Positions 1-18,537 are shown, counted from the stretch's first letter. The stretch: 64,000 nucleotides of DNA from Ramlibacter sp. PS4R-6 (GCF_037572775.1 NZ_JBBHKA010000001.1:496001-560000), one strand, 5' to 3'. Translations and numbers: made by a program. The notes: generated by a model from the sequence alone, not told the origin.

Positions 1-201
1 CCACTCCTTCAGCAGCGTGACGCCGTCGGTGTCGGGCATCCAGATGTCCAGGAGCACGAGGTCGGGCCGGTTGCGGGTGCGCGCGCCGCGCGCCTGGGCC
101 GCGTTCTCCGCGAGCTCCACGTTGTGGCCTTCGTCGTTGAGGATTTCCGAGAGCAGGTCGCGGATGCCCAGTTCGTCGTCGACCACCAGGATGTTTGCCA
201 T
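1..201 (-). CDS. ntrX: NtrX-type response regulator, N-terminal part only (cut by window edge)
   Basis: Only the first 67 residues are inside the window. They form the start of a receiver domain: MANILVVDDE gives the acidic pair D8/D9 and the stretch LVLLDIWMPDTDG places the phospho-acceptor at D52. The gene lies 42 bp downstream of the NtrY-like kinase on the same strand, the usual ntrY-ntrX order of betaproteobacteria. From that context the missing part should hold a sigma-54 AAA+ domain and a Fis-type DNA-binding domain, but this cannot be seen here. It would be phosphorylated by NtrY and act on sigma-54 promoters; rpoN itself is in this window at 44045-45571. Confidence 0.85.
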   Translation of the reverse strand, partial: MANILVVDDELGIRDLLSEILNDEGHNVELAENAAQARGARTRNRPDLVLLDIWMPDTDGVTLLKEW

Positions 202-243
202 GTGTGCAGCTGCTTTGTTCTTGACGCCCGCAACGTGGTGTTG

Positions 244-2499
244 CTAGGCCGCAACTGCGAATGATAGCGAGACTTGGGCCCCCCGGACGGCCCCCTCTTC
301 GATGCGGTTTTTGAGGTCCACCCGCGCGGCATGCTCATCCGCGATCTTTTTCACGACCGCCAGGCCCAGGCCGGTGCCCTTGGCCTTCGTGGTGACGTAG
401 GGCTCGAACGCCCGCTTGAGGATGTGCTCCGGGAACCCGGTGCCGGAATCGAGCACCACCAGGCGCACGCGCTTGCTCTGCGGCCGCCATTCGGTGCGGA
501 TGGTCACCTCGCGCACCGGCGCGCCCTCCGTGGCGTCCTGCGCGTTCTGCAGCAGGTTGTGGATCACCTGGCGCAGCTGCTGGGCGTCGCCCATGATGGT
601 GGGGCACTGCGCGTCGAGCTCCATGCGCACCGGCACGTGCGAGGCCGCCGATTCGCCGTCGGCCTCGCGCGCATACAGCGCCACCACGTCGCTGACGATG
701 GCGTTGAGGTCCACGGGCTTGAGTTCGGCGGCGGGCAGGCGTGCGTAGTCGCGGAACTCGTTGACCAGCCGCTTCATCGCATCGACCTGGTCGACGATGG
801 TGCGCACGGCCTTGGCCAGTTGGGCCTGCTCCGGCTCGGCCAGCTTGCCGGCGAGCTTCATCTCCAGGCGCTCGGCCGACAGCTGGATCGGCGTGAGCGG
901 GTTCTTGATCTCGTGCGCGAGGCGGCGCGCCACCTCGCCCCAAGCCTGCGCGCGCTGGGCCGACACGATCTCGGAGATGTCGTCGAACACCAGCAGCCGC
1001 GCATTGCCGGGCATCTCGGCCCCGCGGGCCACCAGCGTCACGATGTGCTGCGGCGCGCCGGGTGATCCGGCGCTGAGCTCGAACGACTGCTGCCAGTGGT
1101 CCAGGCCGTGCTGGCGGCGCTCGTCGAGGTATTCGTCGAAGCGCTGTTGCACCCAGGCGCCGAAGGCCTCGAGGCCTTCCACTTCCGCAAGCGGCCGGCC
1201 CTCCCACGCCGCCAGCGGCACGCGCAGCACGCGCGTGGCGCCGGGGTTGGTGGTCTGCACGTTGCCCTGGTCGTCCAGCACGATCACGCCGGCCGTGAGG
1301 TTGTCCAGGATGGTCTGCAGGTTGGCGCGCGCGGCGCTCACCTCGCCCATGCTGCGGTCCACCGCATCCCGCGCGTCGGCCAGCTGCTGCGTCATCTCGG
1401 CGAACGATCGCGTGAGCCCGCCGAGTTCGTCCTTGCCCTGCAGTGCGGGCTTGGGGCTGAGGTCCCCCGCCGCCACCTCGCGCACGCCGGCGGCCAGCAG
1501 CAGGAGCGGCCGGGCCAACTGGTTGCCCAGGATGATCGCCAGCAGCACCGCGCCGATGACCGCCAGGAAGAGGCTGAGCGTGAGCGTGCCGATGTACATG
1601 CGGCGCAGGCCCTCGCGCGCCAGCGCGCGCTCCTGGTACTCGCGGTAGGCCTCCTGCACGGCCAAGGCGTTGGCGGCGAGCGACGGCGGCAGCGCCTGCG
1701 TGGCCTGCAGCAGGCGCGGCTCGCCGAAGGTCGCCCCCGGCTGCGCCACCAGCGCCAGCACCTTGATGCGCGCGTTGGTCGTGTTGCCCGGCGCCGGTTC
1801 GTCCAGGCCTTCGACGACGGCGAGCGAGCGCTGCGTGCGCACGTTGCGGATCTGCTGCGCCGTCGGCCGCTCGGGGTTGAGCTTGAAGCGCGATTCGCCG
1901 GCGCTGGCCACGAGCTGCCCGGTGGAGCTCCACAGGATCACGTCGTTGGCCGGCAGCTGCTCGCGCAGGCGGTCGAGCGCGAGCGGCATCGACGAATCGG
2001 GCACCTCGGCCAGTTGCGTCGCGGCGTTGCGCGTCTTGGCGGCGAGGTCGTTGGACAGCGCATCCAGCGTCACGCGGCCGAGGTTCAGGCCCGCGTCCAG
2101 CGCGCCTTCCACCTTCACGTCGAACCAGCTTTCGATGGAGCGCGAGACGAACTGGTAGGACACGAAGTAGATCAGCAGTCCCGGCACGAACCCCGTCAGC
2201 GCGAAGATCGCCGCCAGCTTGATCAGCAGGCGGCTGCCGAACTTGCCGCGGCGCAGCCGCGAGAACAGGCGCAGCGCCACCCACAGGATCACCAGCAGCA
2301 GCACGCCCGCCACCACGACGTTGACGACGAGCAGGCGGTTGTAGTTGCGCTCGTAGAGCTCGCGGTTGTTGGTGGCCAGCGTCAGCAGGAACAGCAGCAC
2401 GATGGCGATCGCCACCATGATGGCCGCGCCTATGCCCACGGCCCAGCGCACGGCCTTGGCGTTGCGAAGCAGCGCGCGCGAAGGCGCCGGCATCTCCAT
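244..2499 (-). CDS. ntrY: NtrY-like membrane sensor histidine kinase
   Basis: 751 residues, typical NtrY length. The N-terminus has three hydrophobic segments in the first 120 residues, then a periplasmic stretch and another membrane segment near residue 305-325. A HAMP linker follows, then a PAS domain (LQTILDNLTAGVIVLDDQGN), then the phospho-acceptor box ARRLAHEIKNPLTPIQ with H529, and a HATPase domain with DSGTGFPE and KGTGLGLAVVKK. It should autophosphorylate and pass phosphate to the adjacent NtrX in nitrogen or redox sensing; the signal is not evident from sequence. The start ATG lies 5 bp after the DUF4390 stop, so the two are probably co-transcribed with rsmB. Confidence 0.93.
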   Translation of the reverse strand: MEMPAPSRALLRNAKAVRWAVGIGAAIMVAIAIVLLFLLTLATNNRELYERNYNRLLVVNVVVAGVLLLVILWVALRLFSRLRRGKFGSRLLIKLAAIFALTGFVPGLLIYFVSYQFVSRSIESWFDVKVEGALDAGLNLGRVTLDALSNDLAAKTRNAATQLAEVPDSSMPLALDRLREQLPANDVILWSSTGQLVASAGESRFKLNPERPTAQQIRNVRTQRSLAVVEGLDEPAPGNTTNARIKVLALVAQPGATFGEPRLLQATQALPPSLAANALAVQEAYREYQERALAREGLRRMYIGTLTLSLFLAVIGAVLLAIILGNQLARPLLLLAAGVREVAAGDLSPKPALQGKDELGGLTRSFAEMTQQLADARDAVDRSMGEVSAARANLQTILDNLTAGVIVLDDQGNVQTTNPGATRVLRVPLAAWEGRPLAEVEGLEAFGAWVQQRFDEYLDERRQHGLDHWQQSFELSAGSPGAPQHIVTLVARGAEMPGNARLLVFDDISEIVSAQRAQAWGEVARRLAHEIKNPLTPIQLSAERLEMKLAGKLAEPEQAQLAKAVRTIVDQVDAMKRLVNEFRDYARLPAAELKPVDLNAIVSDVVALYAREADGESAASHVPVRMELDAQCPTIMGDAQQLRQVIHNLLQNAQDATEGAPVREVTIRTEWRPQSKRVRLVVLDSGTGFPEHILKRAFEPYVTTKAKGTGLGLAVVKKIADEHAARVDLKNRIEEGAVRGAQVSLSFAVAA

Positions 2500-2504
2500 G
2501 GCGG

Positions 2505-3149
2505 CTATTTCGGGATGTCGAGCACCAGCCGCACGTTGCGTGCCGCGTTGATGCTCCAGTCGGAATGGCCCACCGCGCCGATCTGGAAGGGGCGCGGCAG
2601 CTGCGACACGTCGAGGCGGAAGCGGAAGTCGACGTTGTAGCGCGCGTCGGGGTCGATGTCGGCGGCGTCGCCGATCTTCCAGTGCGAGATGCGCTGGATG
2701 GCGGCCAGGGCCTCGTCGCGCGAATCGAAGGTCTGCCCCAGCGCCAGCCCCGAGCTGCCCACCGGCGTGGGCGAGCTCACCAGCCGCCAGCGCCGCGTGA
2801 GCGGCTGGTACGACAGGCGCATGTGGCGCGCGGTGGTCGCGACGGGCTTGTCGTACCAGTACCAGCGGTCGCGCAGCAGCGTGGCCTCGGCCACGAAGTA
2901 CATGGGGATGCCCTTGGTCAGCGCGTCGTCGATCACGGCCGGCAGGTCAAAGTTCACGGTGGCCGACAGCATCACGCCGTCCTCGGTGCGTTCCACGCGC
3001 AGCAGCGCGATCTCGGCGGTGTCGGCCGCTGCGGCACTGCACAGGCACAGCGCGACCAGGAACGCGAAAGCGCGCGCCAGCCCGCGGTCAAGCAGGCGGC
3101 GCAGGGGCGCGCTTCTCCAGCACGGCGTAGAAGAATCCGTCGTGGTCAC
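2505..3149 (-). CDS. DUF4390 domain protein, predicted exported; non-ATG start
   Basis: The frame encodes a hydrophobic leader (FAFLVALCLCSAAAADT) that looks like a signal peptide with cleavage after AAA, followed by about 170 residues with the DUF4390 look (DRWYWYDKPVATTARHMRLSY, DARYNVDFRFRLDVSQLPRP). No ATG is available before the signal peptide. I chose the GTG at 3149, which gives 214 residues and overlaps the end of rsmB by 62 bp; a CTG or other weak start closer to the leader is also possible. It sits between rsmB and ntrY, where DUF4390 proteins are regularly found in betaproteobacteria. Function is unknown; a role linked to NtrYX sensing is only suggested by position. Confidence 0.75.
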   Translation of the reverse strand: MTTTDSSTPCWRSAPLRRLLDRGLARAFAFLVALCLCSAAAADTAEIALLRVERTEDGVMLSATVNFDLPAVIDDALTKGIPMYFVAEATLLRDRWYWYDKPVATTARHMRLSYQPLTRRWRLVSSPTPVGSSGLALGQTFDSRDEALAAIQRISHWKIGDAADIDPDARYNVDFRFRLDVSQLPRPFQIGAVGHSDWSINAARNVRLVLDIPK

Positions 3150-4419
3150 TCGGGGAATTGTCCCGGACGCCCACCCCCTTTTCCCCGGAATGGGGCAGCA
3201 AATGACCGGGGGCGGGCCGCGAAAGCGCCTCTTTGTTGTGCGCAAGAAACGTTTGGACCTGCTGCTCACCTTCGGCGCGGAACACCGAACAGGTGCAGTA
3301 CACGAGCCGCCCGCCGGGACGCAGCGCGGGCCACAGCGCCGCCAGCAGTTTTGCCTGCACCTGGGCCAGCTGCGCGATGTCGGAGGCGCGGCGCAGCCAG
3401 CGCACGTCGGGATGGCGGCGCACGATGCCCGACGCCGTGCACGGCGCGTCGAGCAGGATGGCGTCGAAGGGGCTGCCGTCCCACCATAGCGAGGGCTGCG
3501 CCGCATCGGCTGCCACCACTTCGGCTTGCAGCGACAGGCGCGCCAGGTTCCCGCGGATGCGTTCGCAGCGGTCGGGTGCGATGTCCAGCGCGAGCACTTC
3601 GGCGTCGGTGAGCTCGAGGATGTGCGCGGTCTTGCCGCCCGGTGCGGCGCAGGCGTCGAGGATGCGCAGGGGCTGCGCGGTGTCCATGGCCTCAAGCAGC
3701 AGCGGCGCCGCGAGTTGCGCGGCGCCGTCCTGCACCGACACGACGCCTTCGTCGAAACCGGGGACCGCGTGGACGTCGCGCGGCTCGGCCAGCGTCACGC
3801 CGCATGCGCCGCTGGCGACGGCCGCGATGCCTTCGGCCTGCAGGCGCGCCAGGTAATCGTCGCGCGTGGAGCGGCGCACGTTCACGCGCAAGGTCATCGG
3901 GGCGCGGCGGTTGTTCGCATCGAGGATGCGCTCCCAGTCCTTGGACCAGTCGCCGCGCACGCGGTCGATCCACCATTTCGGGTGGTTCCAGCGCGCGAGC
4001 GGATCGGCATCAGTCGCCGCGACCAGCTCATCGCGCTCGCGCAGGAAGCGCCGCAGGCAGGCATTGATGAAACTCGCCTGCGCCCGCGTCTCGATGTCCC
4101 GCTTCGCCGCTTCGACGGCTTGGTCGACGAGCGTGAAGGCCGTGTAGGGGGCCTTGTCGACCCGCCAGCACAGCGCCAGCGCCGTGCACAGCAAGGCATC
4201 GGCGGGCGGCGGGGGGGCGCGCTTCGCGAGCTGCGCGCGCAGCGCTTGCGCCCGGCCCAGCTCGCGCAAGGCGTGGAACGCCAGCGCCTGCGCGCCGGCG
4301 CGCAGTTCGGGCTCCACGCGCGGGATGGCCTGCGACGCGGACATGCCACTGCGCACCGCGGCCACCACGCCGGAGGCGGCCTGCAGGAGCTGCCACAGCG
4401 GCGGGGCTTCGTGGGCCAT
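3088..4419 (-). CDS. rsmB: 16S rRNA (cytosine-967-C5)-methyltransferase RsmB
   Basis: 443 residues, normal for RsmB/Sun. The first 150 residues form a NusB-like RNA-binding domain (AFHALRELGRAQALRAQL, YTAFTLVDQAVEAAK). The rest is a SAM-dependent Rossmann domain with LDACAAPGGKTAHILEL, the proline-cysteine motif LDAPCTASGIVRRHPDVRW (C327) and the second catalytic cysteine in YCTCSVF. It methylates C967 in small-subunit rRNA. The gene lies 5 bp downstream of the LemA-like gene and its 3' end overlaps the predicted start of the DUF4390 gene, which suggests translational coupling. Confidence 0.95.
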   Translation of the reverse strand: MAHEAPPLWQLLQAASGVVAAVRSGMSASQAIPRVEPELRAGAQALAFHALRELGRAQALRAQLAKRAPPPPADALLCTALALCWRVDKAPYTAFTLVDQAVEAAKRDIETRAQASFINACLRRFLRERDELVAATDADPLARWNHPKWWIDRVRGDWSKDWERILDANNRRAPMTLRVNVRRSTRDDYLARLQAEGIAAVASGACGVTLAEPRDVHAVPGFDEGVVSVQDGAAQLAAPLLLEAMDTAQPLRILDACAAPGGKTAHILELTDAEVLALDIAPDRCERIRGNLARLSLQAEVVAADAAQPSLWWDGSPFDAILLDAPCTASGIVRRHPDVRWLRRASDIAQLAQVQAKLLAALWPALRPGGRLVYCTCSVFRAEGEQQVQTFLAHNKEALSRPAPGHLLPHSGEKGVGVRDNSPSDHDGFFYAVLEKRAPAPPA

Positions 4420-4424
4420 CGTGC

Positions 4425-5003
4425 TCAGGCCAGCGCCGGCACGATCACCGGCGACAGGGCACGCGCCGGGCGGAAGCCGAACAGCCAGGCGACGACCATC
4501 GCCGGGAACTGCGCGATGGCCTCGTTGTAGCGCGCCACGGCGGTGTTGAAGGCCTCCGTGGCCGCATGCGCCTGCAGCAGCAGCTGCGCGCGCCGCAGCA
4601 GCATGGTGTCGGGCAGGCGCGGGCCCGCGAGGTCATGGGCGTCATCGCGCGCGGCGCGTTCCCAGGCCATGCCCAGCACTTCCTGCGCGGCGCTCAGGGC
4701 GTCGATGCCTTCGGGATCGAGCGGCCGGTGCCGCGCCGCCGCGAGCGTCGCGGCCAGCTGCCCGGCGGCGGCGTGCAGGTGCGCCCAGAACGACATCGGT
4801 TCGACCTCGAGCGGCGCGGGCTGCGTCGGCTCGGGCGGCGGCAGCTGGCTGCGCACCAGTTCCACCTGGCGCGCGAGCTCGGCCTCCACCGCGGCGAAGG
4901 CGCCGTTGGCCTCCGCGCGCAGGCGCATGAGCCGGTTGTAGGCGCCGACGGCCCAGAACAGCAGCACCGCGGCGATCGCCCAGGACAGCACGGAATCGGT
5001 CAT
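4425..5003 (-). CDS. LemA-family-like membrane-anchored protein
   Basis: 192 residues from the ATG at 5003, which is preceded by GGAG; an upstream TTG would only add four residues. One N-terminal hydrophobic helix (VLSWAIAAVLLFWAVGAYN) is followed by a long helical region. The LemA signature appears twice: YNRLMRLRAEANGAFAAVE near the N-terminus and YNEAIAQFPAMVVAWLFGF near the C-terminus. LemA proteins are membrane-anchored helical bundles of unclear role. The gene lies just after the rpoC terminator and 5 bp before rsmB, so it probably starts the LemA-rsmB-DUF4390-ntrYX unit. Confidence 0.8.
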   Translation of the reverse strand: MTDSVLSWAIAAVLLFWAVGAYNRLMRLRAEANGAFAAVEAELARQVELVRSQLPPPEPTQPAPLEVEPMSFWAHLHAAAGQLAATLAAARHRPLDPEGIDALSAAQEVLGMAWERAARDDAHDLAGPRLPDTMLLRRAQLLLQAHAATEAFNTAVARYNEAIAQFPAMVVAWLFGFRPARALSPVIVPALA

Positions 5004-5011
5004 CACGCTCC

Positions 5012-5053
5012 ACAAAACAAGACGCCCCGGCCTGCATGCGCAGGGCCGGGGCG
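5012..5053 (-). terminator. Rho-independent terminator of the rpoBC block
   Basis: On the minus strand, 24 bp after the rpoC stop, a 10-bp perfect GC stem (5044-5053 paired with 5023-5032) closes an 11-base loop and is followed by a T-rich tract (TCTTGTTTTG, 5022-5013). This is a textbook intrinsic terminator and separates rpoC from the LemA-like gene on the same strand. Confidence 0.88.
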
Positions 5054-5077
5054 CCAGTTTAGGTCAACGCCTGCTGC

Positions 5078-9310
<4,233 letters not shown>

Positions 9311-9328
9311 GTGATCTGTCCTTCCTGG

Positions 9329-13441
<4,113 letters not shown>

Positions 13442-13602
13442 GAGATCTCCGGGCTAGCTAGGCTCGCTCACAACTGTTGCCCGCGTCCGGGGGCGCTCCG
13501 GGCGAGGCATTCTTGGCGGGTTGGCCACTACCAACCATGGCGGACGGCCGCGCGTTGCACGCGGCCCGAACCAAGGCATCTCCTGCAGTCGGGGTCAGAA
13601 GA

Positions 13603-13650
13603 CACTTGCAAAAACTGGGGAACCTTGCATTGTCCCAGTGTTTGCAGGTG
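13603..13650 (-). promoter_or_regulatory. Long hairpin, candidate RNase III processing site
   Basis: Two 17-base arms, 13603-13619 and 13634-13650, pair with only two imperfect positions (one G-U and one A-G), around a 14-base loop. It lacks a following T tract, so it is not a terminator. Its place between rplL and rpoB matches the RNase III cleavage hairpin known from E. coli. The assignment is by analogy. Confidence 0.5.
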
Positions 13651-13669
13651 CGTTCTGGGGCGGTCCCAG

Positions 13670-13709
13670 AAAACACCAAAGGCTGGAGGCCCTTTCGGCA
13701 CCCCCAGCC
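13670..13709 (-). terminator. Partial terminator (attenuator) between rplL and rpoB
   Basis: Read on the minus strand, GGCTGG and CCAGCC form the base of a hairpin that continues through G-U and G-C pairs to a GAAA tetraloop closed by C-G. It is followed by TTTGGTGTTTT, an interrupted T tract. The hairpin starts about 18 bp after the rplL stop. The imperfect T tract fits a leaky terminator that lets part of the polymerases reach rpoB. Confidence 0.55.
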
Positions 13710-13726
13710 CTGGTTGACGAGCGCAA

Positions 13727-14104
<378 letters not shown>

Positions 14105-14142
14105 TTCAGTTTTCCTTCAAAAGTTGGTTACGTGCGATCCGT

Positions 14143-14658
14143 TCACGCCGCGGCGGGCGCGGCTTCCGCGCCTTCGCCCTTCTTCTTGGCGAGCGCGCCC
14201 AGCACGACGGCCGTGCGCGAGATCGGGGACATGAGCAGGCCGCAAAGCTGCGCCAGCAGAACTTCCTTGGAGGGAATGTTCGCCAGCTGCTTCACGCCGT
14301 TGACGTCCAGGGCCTTGCCCGCGAACGCGCCGCCGCGAATGACCAGCTTGTCGTTGGTCTTCGCGAAATCGGCCACCACCTTGGCGGCGGCCACAGCGTC
14401 CACGGAGAAGCCATAGATCAGCGGGCCGGTCATCTTGTCGCCGACGACTTCGAACTGCGAACCGGCCACAGCGCGGCGGGCCAGGGTGTTCTTGAGAACA
14501 CTCAGTTCCACGCCACTGCTGCGGGCTTGCGCGCGCAGTTTCGTCATGTCGGCGACCGTGATGCCGCGGTATTCCGCCATCACCAGCGTCTGGGCTTTAG
14601 CGGCGAGAGCGGTCACCTCGTCGATGACGGCTTGCTTCTCACTGCGATTCAGACTCAA
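14143..14658 (-). CDS. rplJ: 50S ribosomal protein L10
   Basis: 171 residues with the L10 N-terminus [20 protein letters not shown] and the RNA-binding segment [20 protein letters not shown]; the Ala-rich C-terminus ([10 protein letters not shown]) should bind L7/L12 dimers. It anchors the stalk base to 23S rRNA. A structured leader of about 217 bp precedes it. AAGGAG lies upstream of the ATG. Confidence 0.98.
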   Translation of the reverse strand: MSLNRSEKQAVIDEVTALAAKAQTLVMAEYRGITVADMTKLRAQARSSGVELSVLKNTLARRAVAGSQFEVVGDKMTGPLIYGFSVDAVAAAKVVADFAKTNDKLVIRGGAFAGKALDVNGVKQLANIPSKEVLLAQLCGLLMSPISRTAVVLGALAKKKGEGAEAAPAAA

Positions 14659-14875
14659 GGTCTACTCCTTCAAATGCGCTTCGGGGTTGCCCCCTCCACG
14701 CGCCTTCGTTGCAGCGACCAACCCAAGAAAAACTCTTTCGAATCCATCTTCGGCGGGACGCCATCTGCGTTGGCTTTCTTCTATTAAGAGGGTTGCCCCT
14801 CGCCAACGGTCCTGGATGGGCGTATGCCCACCACACCCCGCGCACCTGCCCGCGCGCGGGGAATTCCTTCGCGCG
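14659..14875 (-). promoter_or_regulatory. Probable L10 leader (autoregulatory 5' UTR of rplJL)
   Basis: 217 bp between rplA and rplJ with no gene. On the minus strand it holds GC-rich paired segments, including GAGGGGCAACCCTC and a later GGAGGGGGCAACCCCG, so the core GGGGCAACCC occurs twice. Position matches the L10 leader family, in which the L10-(L12)4 complex binds its own mRNA and represses rplJL translation. The assignment rests on position and repeated pairing segments; a covariance-model search was not possible. Confidence 0.55.
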
Positions 14876-15571
14876 TTACGCCGCGAGGGTCTGCATGTCC
14901 ACGCGGACGCCCAGACCCATGGTCGACGAAACGGCCACCTTCTTCAGGTAGATGCCCTTGCTCGATGCCGGCTTGGCCTTGTTCAGCGCATCGATCAGCG
15001 CCGTCAGGTTGCCGTGCAGCTTGTCGGCGTCGAACGAGCGGCGGCCGATCGAGGCGTGGATGATCCCGGCCTTGTCGGCGCGGAACTGCACCTGGCCCGC
15101 CTTCGCGTTCTTCACGGCCGTGGCCACGTCCGGCGTCACCGTGCCGACCTTGGGGTTCGGCATCAGGCCGCGCGGGCCGAGGATCTGGCCCAGCGTGCCG
15201 ACCACGCGCATGGCGTCCGGCGCGGCGATCACCACGTCGAACGGCATGTCGCCGGCCTTCACCTTGGCGGCGAGGTCGTCCATGCCGACGATGTCGGCGC
15301 CGGCGGCCTTGGCTTCTTCAGCCTTGGCGCCCTGCGCGAACACGGCGACGCGCTTGGTCTTGCCGGTGCCGTTGGGCATCACGACGGCGCCACGCACCAC
15401 CTGGTCCGACTTCTTCGGGTCGATGCCCAGCTGCACGGCCACGTCGATCGATTCGTCGAACTTGGCGGTCGCGGCTTCCTTCACCATGGTGATGGCGTCG
15501 TTGAGCGGGTACAGCTTGGTGCTGTCGACCTTGCCCTCGAGGGCCTTTTGCTTCTTGGTGAGCTTCGCCAT
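14876..15571 (-). CDS. rplA: 50S ribosomal protein L1
   Basis: 231 residues. The L1 signature is clear ([34 protein letters not shown], and [20 protein letters not shown]). It binds the L1 stalk of 23S rRNA and can repress its own operon. The ATG is 2 bp after the rplK stop, so the two are translationally coupled. Confidence 0.99.
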   Translation of the reverse strand: MAKLTKKQKALEGKVDSTKLYPLNDAITMVKEAATAKFDESIDVAVQLGIDPKKSDQVVRGAVVMPNGTGKTKRVAVFAQGAKAEEAKAAGADIVGMDDLAAKVKAGDMPFDVVIAAPDAMRVVGTLGQILGPRGLMPNPKVGTVTPDVATAVKNAKAGQVQFRADKAGIIHASIGRRSFDADKLHGNLTALIDALNKAKPASSKGIYLKKVAVSSTMGLGVRVDMQTLAA

Positions 15572-15573
15572 GA

Positions 15574-16005
15574 TCAGAGGCCCTCCACCGTGATGCCCAT
15601 GGAGCGCGCCGAGCCCGCGAGGGTGCGGATGGCGGCGTCCACGCTGGCGGCGTTCATGTCCTTCAGCTTGGTCTTGGCGATCTCCTCGAGCTGGGCGCGG
15701 GTGATCTTGCCGACCTTGTCGCTGTGCGGCTTGGACGAGCCCTTCTCGAGCTTGACGGCCTTCTTGATCAGGACCGTCGCCGGGGGCGTCTTGATGATGA
15801 ACGTGAAGCTCTTGTCCGCGTACGCCGTGATCACGACGGGCAGCGGCAGGCCGGGTTCCACGCCCTGGGTCTGCGCGTTGAACGCCTTGCAGAACTCCAT
15901 GATGTTCAGGCCGCGCTGACCGAGCGCGGGCCCGATCGGCGGCGACGGGTTGGCCTTGCCAGCCGGCACTTGCAGCTTGACAAAACCGACGATTTTCTTC
16001 GCCAT
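15574..16005 (-). CDS. rplK: 50S ribosomal protein L11
   Basis: 143 residues, standard length. Shows [40 protein letters not shown] and a C-terminal rRNA-binding part with the conserved [11 protein letters not shown] end. It forms the GTPase-associated centre and is needed for RelA activation. It follows nusG after a 106-bp gap, in which I see no clear terminator, so it may carry its own promoter or be read from upstream. Confidence 0.99.
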   Translation of the reverse strand: MAKKIVGFVKLQVPAGKANPSPPIGPALGQRGLNIMEFCKAFNAQTQGVEPGLPLPVVITAYADKSFTFIIKTPPATVLIKKAVKLEKGSSKPHSDKVGKITRAQLEEIAKTKLKDMNAASVDAAIRTLAGSARSMGITVEGL

Positions 16006-16111
16006 GGTTTCACTCCTTGCGGGTTCTAGCGCTGGACAACCTGCCCAGCTCCCCGGGGATTAACGGCTCTTTCGCTTCAACCTTGCACGCGAGCCGGATG
16101 CGCGCAGGGCG

Positions 16112-16717
16112 TCAGGTCTTCTCGACCTGCGAAAACTCGAGTTCGACCGGCGTGGCACGACCGAAGATCGTGACCGACACGCGAACCTTGTTCTTTTCGT
16201 AGTTGACTTCCTCGACGGTGCCGTTGAAGTCGGTGAACGGGCCGTCCTTGACGCGGATGTACTCGCCCACGACGAATTCGACCTTGTGGCGCGGCTTTTC
16301 CACGCCTTCTTCCATCTGGCCCAGGATCTTGCCGACCTCTTCTTCGGAGATCGGCGCCGGGCGGTTCTTGGCGCCACCGACGAAGCCCGTGACCTTGTTC
16401 GTGTGCTTCACGAGGTGCCAGGTGTCGTCGTTCATCACCATCTGCACCAGCACGTAGCCGGGGTAGAAGCGGCGCTGCGAAGTCTTCTTCTGGCCGTTCT
16501 TGATCTCGACCACTTCCTCGGTCGGCACCATGATCTCGCCGAACATTTCCTGCATGCCGGAGCGCGCGATGCGCTCGCGGATGTTGCGCTCCACGGCCTT
16601 TTCCATGCCGGAATAGGCGTGCACGACATACCAGTGCATGTCGGGGCGCGTGGCCTTCGGGACGACGCTTTCCTGCGCCGGCGCGGCTTCGGAGGGGTTT
16701 TCGGTGGCGTCGCTCAT
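16112..16717 (-). CDS. nusG: Transcription termination/antitermination protein NusG
   Basis: 201 residues from the ATG at 16717, whose A is the last base of the secE stop (TGATG). An N-terminal extension of about 26 residues rich in Glu, Pro and Ala precedes the NGN domain ([40 protein letters not shown]). The KOW domain follows ([20 protein letters not shown]). It links RNA polymerase to Rho and to ribosomes. An ATG four codons upstream (16729) is possible but would overlap secE more. Confidence 0.97.
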   Translation of the reverse strand: MSDATENPSEAAPAQESVVPKATRPDMHWYVVHAYSGMEKAVERNIRERIARSGMQEMFGEIMVPTEEVVEIKNGQKKTSQRRFYPGYVLVQMVMNDDTWHLVKHTNKVTGFVGGAKNRPAPISEEEVGKILGQMEEGVEKPRHKVEFVVGEYIRVKDGPFTDFNGTVEEVNYEKNKVRVSVTIFGRATPVELEFSQVEKT

Positions 16718-17100
16718 CACTTCTTCCATCCCAGAACCAGGTCGTACAGCACCCACTCCAGCGTCTTGTCGGTACTCCACAGGAACAGCGCCATCACGAC
16801 GCAGAAGCCGACGACGTACAGCGTCATCTGGATCGACTCCTTGCGGGTCGGCCAGACGACCTTCTTGACTTCCTTCCACGAGTCGCGCCCGAAGGCCACG
16901 AACTCCTTGCCGGTCTCGGACGTCATGAAGACGACGAACGCGGCGGCGAGCGCGAGCAGCAGCGCACCCCATTGGGCGATGGCGCCTTGCTTGCCCAGCA
17001 CGTAGAAGCCCGCCAGCCCCGCGATCACCAGCGCGATCGCGGCGCCCAGCTTGGCCTTGTCGGCGCCGGTGCTCACCGTTTGAACTTCAGAAGTGGCCAT
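16717..17100 (-). CDS. secE: Preprotein translocase subunit SecE
   Basis: 127 residues, the long three-helix proteobacterial form. Two N-terminal hydrophobic segments ([30 protein letters not shown]) are followed by the conserved cytoplasmic amphipathic helix ([20 protein letters not shown]) and the essential last membrane helix ([17 protein letters not shown]). It stabilises SecY in the inner membrane. It overlaps nusG by one base. Confidence 0.97.
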   Translation of the reverse strand: MATSEVQTVSTGADKAKLGAAIALVIAGLAGFYVLGKQGAIAQWGALLLALAAAFVVFMTSETGKEFVAFGRDSWKEVKKVVWPTRKESIQMTLYVVGFCVVMALFLWSTDKTLEWVLYDLVLGWKK

Positions 17101-17136
17101 AAAGCCGCTGTTTCCTTCGAATCCTTAAGACACTGA

Positions 17137-17157
17137 AGCCCGGCACGGGGCCGGGCT
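17137..17157 (-). terminator. Hairpin between tRNA-Trp and secE, possible weak terminator
   Basis: Perfect 8-bp stem AGCCCGGC/GCCGGGCT (17137-17144 and 17150-17157) with a 5-base loop. On the minus strand the bases after it are TCAGTGTCTT, not a good T tract. On the plus strand it is followed by CGTTTT but there is no plus-strand gene to stop. It may protect the 3' end of the tuf/tRNA-Trp transcript or act as a partial terminator before secE. Confidence 0.4.
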
Positions 17158-17182
17158 CGTTTTGGAGTTCGCGCCACTCAGG

Positions 17183-17258
17183 TGGCAGGGGCAGTAGGAA
17201 TCGAACCTACAACCTTCGGTTTTGGAGACCGACGCTCTGCCAATTGAGCTATACCCCT
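17183..17258 (-). tRNA. tRNA-Trp (anticodon CCA)
   Basis: Read on the minus strand from 17258. The 7-bp acceptor stem AGGGGTA/TGCCCCT, the D arm AGCTCAATTGGCAGAGC, the anticodon loop CTCCAAA and the T arm GTTCGATTC are all present. Discriminator G and an encoded CCA end the gene. It lies between tuf and secE, the conserved place for this tRNA in many proteobacteria. Confidence 0.97.
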
Positions 17259-17269
17259 CCGCGAATTCC

Positions 17270-18460
<1,191 letters not shown>

Positions 18461-18490
18461 TTTTCGACTCTCCGAAAGAAACGTTCAACC

Positions 18491-18537
18491 GGCACCCGCG
18501 GGTGCCATTTCAAATCAACCGGCGCTTCGTGAGCGCC
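18491..18537 (-). promoter_or_regulatory. Twin hairpins in the tRNA-Thr to tuf spacer
   Basis: Two stems lie between tRNA-Thr and tuf: GGCGCT-TCGTG-AGCGCC (18521-18537) and the perfect palindrome GGCACCCGCGGGTGCC (18491-18506). On the minus strand each one is followed by the same six bases GGTTGA. They may be tRNA 3' processing or stability elements. Function is not known; pairing is directly seen. Confidence 0.45.

Larger units (their letters stand above)
13442..13726 (-). promoter_or_regulatory. Structured rplL-rpoB intergenic leader
   Basis: 285 bp without a gene between rplL and rpoB. In the direction of transcription it holds an attenuator-like hairpin (13670-13709), a long imperfect hairpin (13603-13650), a 7-bp stem with a 7-base loop (GGCCGCG/CGCGGCC, 13546-13566) and a short GGTTGG/CCAACC stem near 13520-13537. 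E. coli has an attenuator and an RNase III site in the same gap. By analogy this region should lower polymerase gene transcription relative to the ribosomal protein genes. Function is inferred from position and folding potential. Confidence 0.65.

Noticed and set aside
335..2284. Long Arg/Gly/Ala-rich frame inside ntrY
   Set aside because: It lies wholly within ntrY in another frame and shows only the composition of a GC-rich shadow.
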